From Flavobacteriaceae bacterium UBA1903 (lineage in GTDB: Bacteria; Bacteroidota; Bacteroidia; Flavobacteriales; Flavobacteriaceae), in assembly GCA_002337605.1 (NCBI GenBank), contig DDGL01000008.1, forward strand, positions 62,001-126,000: a stretch of 64,000 bases of DNA, given 5' to 3'. Below are positions 27,388 through 36,705 of the stretch, piece by piece; position 1 is the first letter of the stretch, and every line of letters starts with the position of its first letter. The notes under the pieces were generated by a model that was not told the DNA's origin, made no database searches, and saw only the letters and a list, made by a program, of their open reading frames with translations. Made by a program: the position numbers and the translations under genes.

Positions 27388-27419
27388 CAAAAATACGGCT
27401 CAGGATGGATTCTTACAAA
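27388..27419 (-). promoter_or_regulatory. sdhCAB promoter (-33 TTTG, -7 TATTTTTG)
   Basis: On the minus strand TTTG (27419-27416) is followed after 20 bases by TATTTTTG (27395-27388). This matches the Bacteroidota sigma consensus TTTG-N19/20-TAnnTTTG. The sdhC ATG is 29 bases further on. Confidence 0.65.
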
Positions 27420-27433
27420 CATTGTGAGCCGTA
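27394..27433. promoter_or_regulatory. inverted repeat bracketing the sdh -33 box
   Basis: Perfect 9-base arms TACGGCTCA (27394-27402) and TGAGCCGTA (27425-27433), 22 bases apart, enclose the -33 box. One arm overlaps the -7 box by two bases. The placement fits a dimeric regulator site or a looping operator. A hairpin of an upstream transcript is the alternative. Confidence 0.45.
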
Positions 27434-27518
27434 ATATGATAATTTAGAACCAATATGAACTTAAATTTTGTTTAAAGTTAAGTTATTTTAGTTAAACAAA
27501 CAGATTCAAAAAACATTT

Positions 27519-30368
27519 TTATTTTAACTCAAACGGTTGTTGGGTCTCTTTGCCATTCATCATCACTTTTATTTCATACATTCCTTTCGGAAGATAAGAA
27601 ACCCCATTAGCCGCTTCATTAACTTTTACATCTTTCTTTTCAAGTGCCTTTTTTCCTTTTGCTGAAAGACTTACGTCGTATTCAATCGTATTTACTCCTT
27701 TTTCAACATCGGTTTTCCAGGAATTCACAACGGTTCCGTCTTCAGTTAAAACGGAAATTTCAGCAGTACCGTTTGAAGGTGAATAAACCTGAAGCGATAC
27801 AGAAGGCTCGTTCATAAAATCCCCAAAGGCATTAAAACCAGAAGTTCCCCAGCGTCTCGAAGCTCTCATTGACGGCACTTCAGCAAACACCAGCTCGTTC
27901 ATAGTACCGGAAGACAATTGCTGTAGCAACGAAATATCTGCCACATAAATAGACCGCCCATGCGTACCTACCACCAGATCTTTTTCTCGTTTTTGAATAG
28001 CAAGGTCATGAACAGCAACGCTTGGTAACCCTTCCGCAAAAGGCTCCCAGGAAGCTCCCTGATTAAAGGAAACATACGCTCCGTTATCGGTTCCTATATA
28101 AAGTACCTCCTCGTTTTCAGGATCTTCGCGAATTACATTTACGGGTGACGTAGGGAGGTTGTTGGATATGTTTTTCCACGTAGCCCCGTAATTTTCACTC
28201 ATATATACGTACGGTTTAAAATCGTCCCAGCGATACCCATTTAAAGTTACGTACACTCTGCTCTGGCTGTGCTCTGAAGCAACAACACGGCTCACCCATA
28301 AGTCTTTCGGGAAACTGCCTGATATATTTTGCCACGACGCTCCTGCATCTTTAGAAACCTGCACCAATCCATCGTCGCTTCCCGTGTACAATAACCCAAA
28401 CAGGTATGGAGATTCTGAAATTGTGGTTAGGGTCCCGTACGCTACATTTCCTTTTTTACCTCCTGTGGTTAGGTCCGGCGAAATAGCCTGCCAATCGTTT
28501 CCTTGATTCATGGAACGCATTAATTTGTTTCCACCCAGGTACAAAATATCCTGATTGTGCGAGCTTAATAAAATAGGGGTCTGCCAGTTAAAACGATACG
28601 GATTTTCACCGAGTTCATGTTTCGGCTGGATGTATGTGTTTTCATTAGTTTTTCGGTTTAACCTGAAATAGTTCCCAAACTGAAATCCTGTATATACAAT
28701 GTCACTATTGCGATTGTCGATCTGGATTTGCATTCCGTCACCTCCCATTATAAACTCATACGGATATTTTCCATCCTGCATCCAACCAGGGTTTTCTTCA
28801 ACAGTATGAGGACCAACCCAGACCCCATTATCCTGCAGCCCTCCGTAGACATTATACGGCTCTTCATTGTCTACATTAATTGCGTAAAACTGCCCAACAG
28901 CTGGCTGATTGTTTTTTATCCAGTTTTCACCATCGTCATAACTAATATTTACACCGCCGTCATTACCATTAATAAGGTGGCCAGGCATTTTGGGATTTAT
29001 CCACAAGGCGTGGTGGTCTGCATGCACATTGGGGGCCGAAATTGATGTAAATGTCTTCCCGCCATCTTTCGATTTTAAGATAGGAACTCCGTAGATATAA
29101 ATTCCATCTTTGTTAGAAGGGTCTACGTGTATCTTCCCGAAGTAATAGCCGTAACTGTAATACAACCCGTCCAAATAGTCATCGTGAGTTTTTTTCCAGG
29201 ACATTCCACCGTCTGTACTTTTGTATACCTCAGCACCAATAACTGGTGTGTCAAACAACATACTGTTAGCATCCTCCAGGTATTTTGCTAAATCTGCAGG
29301 CTTTACAGTACCGCCGCGCACCATGTTTTTTACATTATCGGCTCTGTATTTTTCCTGGAAACCGTTGTTTCGCAAATAAGCGTTTAGTTTTTTATCGTCC
29401 AGCGCAAGGAACTGTGAAGACGTCATCGTTTTAAACTGCTCTTTAGAAAGGTCGTCGCTGTCTTTTTCTTCAGACGCTTCTTCTCTTCTTGCCTGATTAT
29501 CGTGAATAGCATACACCGTATTGGCATCGTATACTGCCAGACCAATTCTACCTACACCATCCCCTGTTGGAAATCCACTGTTTGGTGTAGAAACTTTTGT
29601 CCACGAGCTGCCTCCATCTGTACTTTTGTAAATACCGCTTCCAGTTCCACTTCCTCTGAAATCCCAAGCTTTACGGTCTTTATCCCATGATGAAGCATAC
29701 ATTAAATTGAAGTTGTTAGGGTCTGCGTCCATTTCGATAATACCGCTTTGGTCATTTACAAACAGGGTTTGTTTCCATGTACTACCTCCATCGGTTGTTT
29801 TATAAACACCTCGCTCGGTATTGGTAGAATATAAATGCCCCACTGCCGAGACGACTACTTCGTTTGGGTTGTTTGGATTAATTATAATTTTTGAAATATG
29901 GTGGCTATCCTGCAGCCCAACGGTTGACCAGGACTCACCATTGTTGGCAGATTTTAGCAACCCAATCCCGGCATAGCTTGAGCGGGATGCGTTTACCTCA
30001 CCAGTTCCTACCCAGATCATATTGTTTTCCCAATCTACCGCTAAGCTACCTACGTTCTGTGTATGACTTGTATCGAGAATTGGAGTGAATGTGGTTCCAT
30101 TATTTTTGGTGTACCACACCCCACCACTTGCATACCCCACGTAAAATTCGGTTGGATTGTCTGGGTTTACCGCCAGATCTACCACACGCCCACTCATAAT
30201 GGTTGGACCAATATTTTTAAACGGTACGTTTTTAACTAAGGAATTTTTATGAAGTTGTGATTTTTGTTGTAAGCCTTGTTCTACATCATTTGCCGAAGTT
30301 GCAGGCTGTTGCGCAAAAGTTAAGGCACTAAAAAGTACTACAAATAGAAAGAGGAGTTTGTGTTTCAT
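27519..30368 (-). CDS. sortilin/VPS10-like Asp-box propeller protein (secreted)
   Basis: From the ATG at 30368 the product is 949 residues with a clear signal peptide (MKHKLLFLFVVLFSALTFAQ). Repeated Asp-boxes such as TTDGGSTW, STDGGSSW, SKDGGKTF, SKDAGASW and SFNQGASW mark a large beta-propeller of the sortilin/BNR type. The last 100 residues form a beta domain (VYSPSNGTAEISVL to the end) rather than a clear T9SS sorting signal. The longer frame to 30497 would overlap the upstream thioredoxin gene and bury the signal peptide, so it is rejected. Such proteins are common in Bacteroidota; some bind or degrade proteins. Function here is unknown. Confidence 0.88.
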   Translation of the reverse strand: MKHKLLFLFVVLFSALTFAQQPATSANDVEQGLQQKSQLHKNSLVKNVPFKNIGPTIMSGRVVDLAVNPDNPTEFYVGYASGGVWYTKNNGTTFTPILDTSHTQNVGSLAVDWENNMIWVGTGEVNASRSSYAGIGLLKSANNGESWSTVGLQDSHHISKIIINPNNPNEVVVSAVGHLYSTNTERGVYKTTDGGSTWKQTLFVNDQSGIIEMDADPNNFNLMYASSWDKDRKAWDFRGSGTGSGIYKSTDGGSSWTKVSTPNSGFPTGDGVGRIGLAVYDANTVYAIHDNQARREEASEEKDSDDLSKEQFKTMTSSQFLALDDKKLNAYLRNNGFQEKYRADNVKNMVRGGTVKPADLAKYLEDANSMLFDTPVIGAEVYKSTDGGMSWKKTHDDYLDGLYYSYGYYFGKIHVDPSNKDGIYIYGVPILKSKDGGKTFTSISAPNVHADHHALWINPKMPGHLINGNDGGVNISYDDGENWIKNNQPAVGQFYAINVDNEEPYNVYGGLQDNGVWVGPHTVEENPGWMQDGKYPYEFIMGGDGMQIQIDNRNSDIVYTGFQFGNYFRLNRKTNENTYIQPKHELGENPYRFNWQTPILLSSHNQDILYLGGNKLMRSMNQGNDWQAISPDLTTGGKKGNVAYGTLTTISESPYLFGLLYTGSDDGLVQVSKDAGASWQNISGSFPKDLWVSRVVASEHSQSRVYVTLNGYRWDDFKPYVYMSENYGATWKNISNNLPTSPVNVIREDPENEEVLYIGTDNGAYVSFNQGASWEPFAEGLPSVAVHDLAIQKREKDLVVGTHGRSIYVADISLLQQLSSGTMNELVFAEVPSMRASRRWGTSGFNAFGDFMNEPSVSLQVYSPSNGTAEISVLTEDGTVVNSWKTDVEKGVNTIEYDVSLSAKGKKALEKKDVKVNEAANGVSYLPKGMYEIKVMMNGKETQQPFELK

Positions 30369-30459
30369 GGTTGAGTTTTTAAGAAGGTACAAAATAGTGA
30401 AATTATAAAGTTTCAGCAATAAAGAAAACAGGATACCTCTTAAAACGTTGCCATCCAAT

Positions 30460-31326
30460 TTATTTTTCAGCCTGTAGCGCTTTAATCGTACTAACAAGAT
30501 GGTCTACAAAATTAGTTTCTGCTGTATTGAAACCAATATGTACCATTCTAATGTACCCTTTTTTATCTACTATAACAAGACATGGAAGTCCGGTACTCCC
30601 TAGTTGCAGTGATTTCAGAAATTGAGTAGTATCATCGTATGCATACTTAAAATTATACGATGTTTTTGCTATAAAATTTTCAAATTTTTCGGGGGTGTCT
30701 CCACCCAGATCTGCATTCACAACATAAAAGACTACATCAGGTTCATTTTTAAAAACATGCTGGACTTTATCCAATTCTTTTAATTCTTGTTTACATGGCT
30801 TACACCAAGTTCCAAAAAAGTCAAAAACGACAACATTCCCTTCAATAGAATTTTCAGAAACATGCCCTCCATTCATCTCTTTAATAACAAAAGACGGAAG
30901 GGGCTTATTAATTTGTTGTGTTAAACTACTGGTTAAATCGGCAGGAATCACTTTCCAGTTTAAAGCAGCAACCAACATAATTAAAGCTATACTTCCTACC
31001 AAGCTCATCTTTCTGTTCTTTTTAAAATACAATCCCAGAAGGCAGGCTATGATAAAAATTAAGGTGATATAATAAAGTTTGGGAATTTCTGTAAGTACCA
31101 GCACGGTAAATAAAACTGTAAAGCTCCAGGTAATCCCCAGCAGCAAAAACAATAGCTTATTTTTGTTTTCAGCATGGACTCGCCCCCCAATATAAAACAA
31201 GCAGGCACCTACCCAAAGTACATATTGAAAGTTCATAGTTAGAAACAGCATGAACAAAGTAAGTACTACTGTTATTCCAATTCCAGTTGCAAGAGGCTTC
31301 CATATATTTTTCATAATTCTTCTCAT
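30460..31326 (-). CDS. membrane-anchored TlpA/ResA-like thioredoxin
   Basis: The 288-residue product starts with four predicted transmembrane helices (residues about 12-125). A thioredoxin-fold domain with redox pair Cys175-Cys178 in FFGTWCKPCKQEL and the cis-Pro segment GSTGLPCLVI follows. It is likely a periplasmic disulphide reductase held in the inner membrane. MKNIWK at 31314 is an alternative start. It lies between an AraC regulator and the sortilin-like protein on the same strand, with gaps of 91 bases or less. Confidence 0.85.
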   Translation of the reverse strand: MRRIMKNIWKPLATGIGITVVLTLFMLFLTMNFQYVLWVGACLFYIGGRVHAENKNKLLFLLLGITWSFTVLFTVLVLTEIPKLYYITLIFIIACLLGLYFKKNRKMSLVGSIALIMLVAALNWKVIPADLTSSLTQQINKPLPSFVIKEMNGGHVSENSIEGNVVVFDFFGTWCKPCKQELKELDKVQHVFKNEPDVVFYVVNADLGGDTPEKFENFIAKTSYNFKYAYDDTTQFLKSLQLGSTGLPCLVIVDKKGYIRMVHIGFNTAETNFVDHLVSTIKALQAEK

Positions 31327-31390
31327 AAGGTAAGAACTACAAATTTGGAATACTCATCTGTTTGAAAAGTGAAAGTACCTGTACCCATAC

Positions 31391-32443
31391 CTAGTTTTTG
31401 TGTTCTTTTCTAAATTGTGAAGGTGTACAGCCTGTATTTTTTTTGAAAAAAGTATTGAAGGTAGCCTTGTTTGAAAAACCACTATCGAACATGATTTCCT
31501 TTATCTGTTTATTGGTTTTTAAAAGTTGTTGTTTTGAAACCTCTAACCGGTACCCATTTACAAACTCATAAAAATTAACATTGTACTCTTTGTTTATTAT
31601 GTATGAAAGATTTCTTGTAGAAATTTCCAAATGCCTTGAGAAGTCTGAGAGTGAGATATCGAAGTCCAGGTAAGGCTTTTCGGCTGCAACATATTGTTTC
31701 AGCTTTATAAGATATTGCTCATATGTTTGAGCTTCCAAGCTATATTCACCAGCAGGCTTACTGGGTAGATCTTCATCTTTAAACCCTTTAAATAGTTCAA
31801 CATGCTTTATCCCTAAATAGTAAAAACAATGCAATAGGATTAAAACCAATATATACACTGCAATAACAAGTATGTGAGATTGAACAGCAGATCTAATAAA
31901 CCCCTCTGCCAAAGCAATAACAATGGCTGCTCCTTGAATATAAATAATAACTTCAAGCCATTGGAGGTTAATTTCTTGGTATGTAGATTGTGTTTTTTTA
32001 AGCTTTTTTCTGTACCGAAACAACACCACTAAAACAGTTCCTAGGTAAGCAACAAAATGTCCTGTAACCCCTACAGAGAAAAAATCTATATACAAAAGCA
32101 AATTCTCCGTGTAAAATATAAGTACTAAAAGCATACAAAGAGCAGGAATGTAATGCAGCAAAGCTTTGGGTTTGGAAATTTTCTTTAACATTAAACTTTT
32201 AGAAAAGTGTAAGTACAAAGGGCCGTAAAGAAGTCCGAAAAAAGGACCAAAAAATGTAGCACTCCCAAAGATACTCTCTCGCCATACCATAAAGCTAAAA
32301 TGAGTAGCTATTACAGTGCAGATAAGCGCCAGCATTTTTATAAAAAAAGGCTTCGATTTCTGATTGAAGAGTAAGAAAACAACAAAGAGAAGACATTGGT
32401 AGACAATTAAAAAACCGATCACTTGTATTGTATCAAAACTCAT
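31391..32443 (-). CDS. AraC-family regulator with N-terminal seven-helix membrane domain
   Basis: From the ATG at 32443 the product is 350 residues. Roughly the first 215 residues form six to seven hydrophobic helices, starting IQVIGFLIVYQCLLFVVF. A cytoplasmic linker follows, then an AraC-type double helix-turn-helix (DFSRHLEISTRNLSYIIN and IMFDSGFSNKATFNTFFKK, ending TPSQFRKEH). It should sense a membrane or periplasmic signal and bind DNA while embedded in the membrane. A start at 32464 adds seven residues of no obvious value. It may control the thioredoxin and sortilin-like genes downstream. Confidence 0.87.
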   Translation of the reverse strand: MSFDTIQVIGFLIVYQCLLFVVFLLFNQKSKPFFIKMLALICTVIATHFSFMVWRESIFGSATFFGPFFGLLYGPLYLHFSKSLMLKKISKPKALLHYIPALCMLLVLIFYTENLLLYIDFFSVGVTGHFVAYLGTVLVVLFRYRKKLKKTQSTYQEINLQWLEVIIYIQGAAIVIALAEGFIRSAVQSHILVIAVYILVLILLHCFYYLGIKHVELFKGFKDEDLPSKPAGEYSLEAQTYEQYLIKLKQYVAAEKPYLDFDISLSDFSRHLEISTRNLSYIINKEYNVNFYEFVNGYRLEVSKQQLLKTNKQIKEIMFDSGFSNKATFNTFFKKNTGCTPSQFRKEHKN

Positions 32444-32574
32444 TACAGAATATTTTAAACGCAAGGTACATATTAATAGAAAGGGTAGGTTTCTCTACGC
32501 GTATATATACTATTTAGTAATGTACATTCAGGAAATTGCATACGCTTCTGTTAAAAATTTGTCTAAATTTCTTT

Positions 32575-32582
32575 TACTTTTG
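32575..32582 (+). promoter_or_regulatory. candidate -7 box of the aminopeptidase gene
   Basis: TACTTTTG is an exact TAnnTTTG match 57 bases before the ATG at 32639. The nearest TTTG upstream is only 13 bases away, so the -33 box is not convincing. Confidence 0.35.
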
Positions 32583-32638
32583 AATTTCAAAGGAATTCAA
32601 TAAAATAATGACCCGCCCCAGCGGAAGAAATAAACACT

Positions 32639-33931
32639 ATGAAATATCACCCAATCTCTTCAGACCTCTACATTAAAAACCGTAAAAACTTCATGGCAAA
32701 AATGAAGCCGTCCAGCCTTGCCGTTTTTAACAGTAACGATATTTATCCTATTAGTGCAGACAGCACCATGCCATTTCAGCAGGCAAGGGATATATTGTAC
32801 TTAAGCGGTGTAGACCAAGAAGAGAGTATTCTGGTGTTGTTTCCAGATGCACCAGATCCAAAGCACAGAGAGATTTTATTTCTAAAAGAAACTAATGAGC
32901 ATATTGCCGTTTGGGAAGGCGAAAAGCTTACCAAAGAAAAAGCATTAGAGACCAGCGGAATTGAAACCGTGTATTGGTTAAAAGAATTTGATAAGGTGTT
33001 CTTTGAAATAATGACCCAATGTGACATCATATATTTTAATACCAATGAACATTACCGCGCTAATGTAGAAACTGAAACCCGTGAGGCACGTTTTATTAAA
33101 ACCGTAAAGAATAAATTCCCTGCCCACAGTTGGGCAAAGAGCAACCCTATACTGCAACGGTTACGCTCTGTAAAAGATCAGATTGAGCTCGATATCATGC
33201 AACACGCTTGTAATATTACTGAAAAAGGTTTCCGTCGTGTGCTGGATTTTGTAAAGCCCGGGGTTATGGAATATGAGATTGAAGCAGAATTTATGCACGA
33301 GTTTTTACGCAACCGTTCTAAAGGATTCTCCTATACACCTATCATTGCCAGCGGAAACAATGCCAATGTATTGCATTATATTGAAAACAACCAGGAATGT
33401 AAAGATGGTGACCTTATTTTAATAGATGCTGGTGCAGAATACGCTAACTATAGTAGCGATTTAAGCCGCACCATTCCTGTAAACGGAAAATTTACGAAGC
33501 GCCAGCGCGAAGTGTATGATGCTGTAAACCGCGTGAAAAATGAAGCTACAAATATGTTGGTTCCAGGAGCACTCTGGAAAGAGTACCACGTTGAAGTTGG
33601 TAATTTAATGACCAGCGAATTGCTAGGTTTAGGTTTACTAGACAAAGCCGATGTGCAAAACGAAAACCCGGACTGGCCTGCCTATAAAAAATACTTTATG
33701 CATGGCACCTCACACCATATAGGCTTAGACACCCACGACTACGGAATTTTATGGGAGCCTATGACCGCAGATATGGTCTTTACTGTAGAACCGGGAATTT
33801 ACATCCCGGAAGAAGGGTTTGGAATTCGATTAGAAGATGATGTCGTAATTCAGGAAAGTGGCTCGCCATTTAATTTAATGCAAAACATCCCGATTGAGGC
33901 AGAAGAAATTGAAGAACTTATGAATTCTTAA
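32639..33931 (+). CDS. pepP: Xaa-Pro aminopeptidase (aminopeptidase P, M24B)
   Basis: The 430-residue enzyme has an N-terminal creatinase-type domain (1-170) and a pita-bread catalytic domain. All five dinuclear metal ligands can be placed: two Asp in LIDAGAEY and SSDLSRT, His in HGTSHHIGLDTHD, Glu in TVEPGIY and Glu in IRLEDDVVI. It removes N-terminal residues preceding proline in the cytoplasm. It stands as a single gene. Confidence 0.93.
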   Translation: MKYHPISSDLYIKNRKNFMAKMKPSSLAVFNSNDIYPISADSTMPFQQARDILYLSGVDQEESILVLFPDAPDPKHREILFLKETNEHIAVWEGEKLTKEKALETSGIETVYWLKEFDKVFFEIMTQCDIIYFNTNEHYRANVETETREARFIKTVKNKFPAHSWAKSNPILQRLRSVKDQIELDIMQHACNITEKGFRRVLDFVKPGVMEYEIEAEFMHEFLRNRSKGFSYTPIIASGNNANVLHYIENNQECKDGDLILIDAGAEYANYSSDLSRTIPVNGKFTKRQREVYDAVNRVKNEATNMLVPGALWKEYHVEVGNLMTSELLGLGLLDKADVQNENPDWPAYKKYFMHGTSHHIGLDTHDYGILWEPMTADMVFTVEPGIYIPEEGFGIRLEDDVVIQESGSPFNLMQNIPIEAEEIEELMNS

Positions 33932-33942
33932 TTTGTTGCACG

Positions 33943-33994
33943 TCACCTCGATACTTCGGCAAGCTCAGTACAGGCTCATAGGAGAGGTCACACA
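33943..33994. repeat. dispersed intergenic repeat, long copy
   Basis: TCACCTCGA and AGGAGAGGTCACACA flank a centre reading TACTTCGGCAAGCTCAGTAC. It fills the gap between the convergent pepP and brnQ genes, where it may also act as a spacer or terminator. A shortened relative lies at 16827-16854. Confidence 0.55.
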
Positions 33995-34025
33995 ACCAGC
34001 TAAGCCGAATACACAGTAGGACTTT

Positions 34026-35321
34026 TCACTTAGATTTGATTTCCCTGTCGTTCCTGTCCCTATATAACGTTGAAATATTTAATAACACAAAAGTTAGCAA
34101 CGACGGCAGTACCCAGCCCATGCTATAATTCGATAATGGAATGGACGTTTTTAAAACATCCAGAGCTCCTTCGGTTATAAAAAAGCTCAGAAAATCTGGA
34201 ATACTAAAAAGAAAGGTTACTAAGGCAACAAATTTAAAAACCAAAGGGGATGCAAATCTTTCAGGAAGGGTGTTTAACAAAATTAATACTATGGTAATTG
34301 GGTAAATGAACATTAAAGCCGGCAGGGCTACGTCTATAATATAGCTCACATCGAATTGGCCAATGGCTACCCCAAAAACACAGCCCAGTACTGCGGTACT
34401 AGTATATGCAGCTTGCGAATTTTTACACAACCCTTTTACAAAATCTGAGGTCCCTGTAATAATACCAACCGCCGTGGTAAAGCAAGCCAGTGCAACCAAG
34501 ACAGCTAAAAATGCTGTTCCTATGCTGCCTAATGTACTTGTGCTAAGCAATTGTAGTAACTCGGTTCGGTTTTCTATTTGTACCGCGCTACTGTAATAAG
34601 CGCCCAGGGCAATGAGTCCGCCGTAGATAATAAAGAGTCCTGTTCCCGCCAGGAATCCGGACCTGGCAATCATTTTCTTTTTTTCCTCGTAATTATAGGT
34701 TCTCTGTAAGGCCAGCGAAATTACGATAACCCCTCCCACTACAACACCCCCAATGGCATCAAATGTTTGGTAGCCCTCCAAAATTCCTGCAGAGAGGCCA
34801 TTTTCAAAAATAGAGGTCCGCATCGCTTCAGTTTCAGCAAAAAGACCAATCCCAATGATACAAATCAATAAAACAATAATTAAAGGGGTAAGAAACTTAC
34901 CAATAAGGCTAATAATCTTGGTTCGGTTTAAAACAAACACAAGCACTAAGGCAAAATAAATAGTACTTAGCCACAGTGAGGAAAGTTCAAAATACGGTTG
35001 CACGGCCATTTCGTAGGTTACTGAAGCCGTCCTGGGCGCAGGTAGTGCTACCGAAATTGCATACACAATCAAACAATACACTAACGCTACCGCAGGAGAA
35101 ATCTTTTTCGCAAAATCCAGCATGGTTCCCTGTAACCTGGCATAGCCATAAATCGCCATAATAGGAATGATCACCGCTGAAATCCCAAAGCCCAACAAAA
35201 CCCAAAACCAATCTTCGCCTGCATTGTATCCCAAAAAAGGTGGAAGTATTAAGTTGCCTGCTCCAAAAAATAACGAGAATAAGGCAAAAGCAGTTAAATA
35301 GGTTTGTTTGTTAAAGTCCAT
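34026..35321 (-). CDS. brnQ: branched-chain amino acid transporter, LIVCS family
   Basis: The 431-residue integral membrane protein has about twelve hydrophobic helices and the family opening YLTAFALFSLFFGAGNLILP, followed by PRTASVTYEMAV. BrnQ carriers import leucine, isoleucine and valine with sodium or protons. It is convergent with pepP and divergent from the hydrolase gene. Confidence 0.93.
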   Translation of the reverse strand: MDFNKQTYLTAFALFSLFFGAGNLILPPFLGYNAGEDWFWVLLGFGISAVIIPIMAIYGYARLQGTMLDFAKKISPAVALVYCLIVYAISVALPAPRTASVTYEMAVQPYFELSSLWLSTIYFALVLVFVLNRTKIISLIGKFLTPLIIVLLICIIGIGLFAETEAMRTSIFENGLSAGILEGYQTFDAIGGVVVGGVIVISLALQRTYNYEEKKKMIARSGFLAGTGLFIIYGGLIALGAYYSSAVQIENRTELLQLLSTSTLGSIGTAFLAVLVALACFTTAVGIITGTSDFVKGLCKNSQAAYTSTAVLGCVFGVAIGQFDVSYIIDVALPALMFIYPITIVLILLNTLPERFASPLVFKFVALVTFLFSIPDFLSFFITEGALDVLKTSIPLSNYSMGWVLPSLLTFVLLNISTLYRDRNDREIKSK

Positions 35322-35401
35322 ATAAAGTTTCGCTGAAAATTAGTCTCGCTGTAAGTTAAGCTCCATTTTTGTAGAGTATAAATGTCTCCGAAGATATAAA
35401 A

Positions 35402-36190
35402 ATGATTTTCCACCACAACAACTCCGCAATTAATTATAACGTGCAAGGCTCCGGTCCAGCACTTTTGCTACTGCACGGGTTTTTAGAAAGCAGCACTATG
35501 TGGGCCGAAATTGCCCAAAAATTTCAGGAAAGCCACACTGTACTAACTCTGGATTTCCCGGGTCATGGTAGCAGTACCGTAAATGCAGATGAGCACCCCA
35601 TGGAACTATTTGCCGAAATTACCAGTGCACTTCTAGAACACCTAAGCATAGAACACTGCACCGTTTTAGGACACTCTATGGGTGGCTATGTAGCAATGGC
35701 GATGGTAGAACTAGTTCCGCAAAAAGTTGAAAAATTAATTTTATTGAATTCAACCCCAGCAGAAGATTCCCAGGAACGAAAACAAAACAGAGCGCGTGCT
35801 TTAAAATTAGTCCCCAACGCAAAAGATGCTTTTGTGAGTATGGCAATCACAAATTTGTTTCCTGAAACGACGCGTACAAGATTTCATACTGAAATTGAAA
35901 ACCTCAAATCTGAAGCGCTACAGATGACTTCCAAAGGTATCACAGCAGCAATTAAAGGCATGAAAAACCGAAAAGACAGAACCGCTGTATTAAAAGAATA
36001 TCCAAAGCCAAAATTTATGATTTGTGGCAGCCAGGACCCAATTCTGCCCGTTAAGGAGTGTAAAATCATTGCCAATGACACTAATACCAGGCTTTTTGAG
36101 CTTGAGGGCGGTCATATGAGCCACATAGAAAATGTTAACGAAATTGTTAAAATTGTGCATTTCATCGAAAATAACTGCATTTCATCGTGA
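35402..36190 (+). CDS. alpha/beta-hydrolase
   Basis: The 262-residue protein has the oxyanion segment LLLLHGFLES, nucleophile Ser in LGHSMGGYVA, acid Asp in CGSQDPILPV and His in GGHMSHIEN. There is no signal peptide, so it is cytoplasmic. The substrate cannot be told from sequence; esterase or lactonase activity is likely. Confidence 0.88.
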   Translation: MIFHHNNSAINYNVQGSGPALLLLHGFLESSTMWAEIAQKFQESHTVLTLDFPGHGSSTVNADEHPMELFAEITSALLEHLSIEHCTVLGHSMGGYVAMAMVELVPQKVEKLILLNSTPAEDSQERKQNRARALKLVPNAKDAFVSMAITNLFPETTRTRFHTEIENLKSEALQMTSKGITAAIKGMKNRKDRTAVLKEYPKPKFMICGSQDPILPVKECKIIANDTNTRLFELEGGHMSHIENVNEIVKIVHFIENNCISS

Positions 36191-36247
36191 TTTATTCAAA
36201 ATAAAGTTTACATTTATGCCATAACAACAAACAAAACTTATAGTATT

Positions 36248-36490
36248 ATGGAAAAACATTCCACTTCTCCATTCTCATTGTTGAGCATTATTTGCGCAAC
36301 ATTTGGTCATGACTACGTTGTAAGCCGAAAGGTAACGGACCATATTAATGAGTATACTTGCTCACATTGCGGAAAAGAAGTTGCCGACAATATGCAAGGC
36401 AGTGTTGAAATTTTAACGCTAAAAATTCGTAATGCGAATAATGCACTCGCATCGTTCTACGCAAAGAAAACGCAAAAGATTCCTGCATAA
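36248..36490 (+). CDS. small CxxC protein, first of a tandem pair
   Basis: The 80-residue product contains FGHDYVVSRKV followed by YTCSHCGKEV, a single zinc-knuckle-like CxxC, and a helical tail. The next gene starts 5 bases after its stop and encodes a shorter relative. It is probably cytoplasmic. Function is unknown; zinc binding by a dimer or with the nearby His is conjecture. Confidence 0.7.
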   Translation: MEKHSTSPFSLLSIICATFGHDYVVSRKVTDHINEYTCSHCGKEVADNMQGSVEILTLKIRNANNALASFYAKKTQKIPA

Positions 36491-36495
36491 ATTTT

Positions 36496-36705
36496 ATGAA
36501 ACTTTTTTCCTGTAAATTTACTGGACATACCCTGAGAGAGATCTCTTCGGACTCACTTTACATGAAAGAATTTGAGTGCTGTAAATGCAAGCAGCAGTAT
36601 ACCACAAACGGCTATGGAAAACTTGTAAGGCTTACAAAATACTGGAAAGAGAACAACCAATACTTTGCTTCTTTTTTCGAAAACAAATCTAAGGTTACGC
36701 TGTAG
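36496..36705 (+). CDS. small CxxC protein, second of a tandem pair
   Basis: The 69-residue product has FTGHTLREIS then FECCKCKQQY, the same G-H and CxxC layout as its upstream neighbour, so the two are paralogues. Its last 11 bases overlap the convergent thiL gene. Its role is unknown. Confidence 0.7.
   Translation: MKLFSCKFTGHTLREISSDSLYMKEFECCKCKQQYTTNGYGKLVRLTKYWKENNQYFASFFENKSKVTL

Noticed and set aside
30369..30497. Extension of the sortilin-like gene to 30497
   Set aside because: It overlaps the thioredoxin gene and would bury a clear signal peptide that starts at 30368.
32558..32582. Full -33/-7 promoter for pepP using TTTG at 32558
   Set aside because: The 13-base spacing is far shorter than the 19-20 bases of the consensus; only the -7 box is kept.
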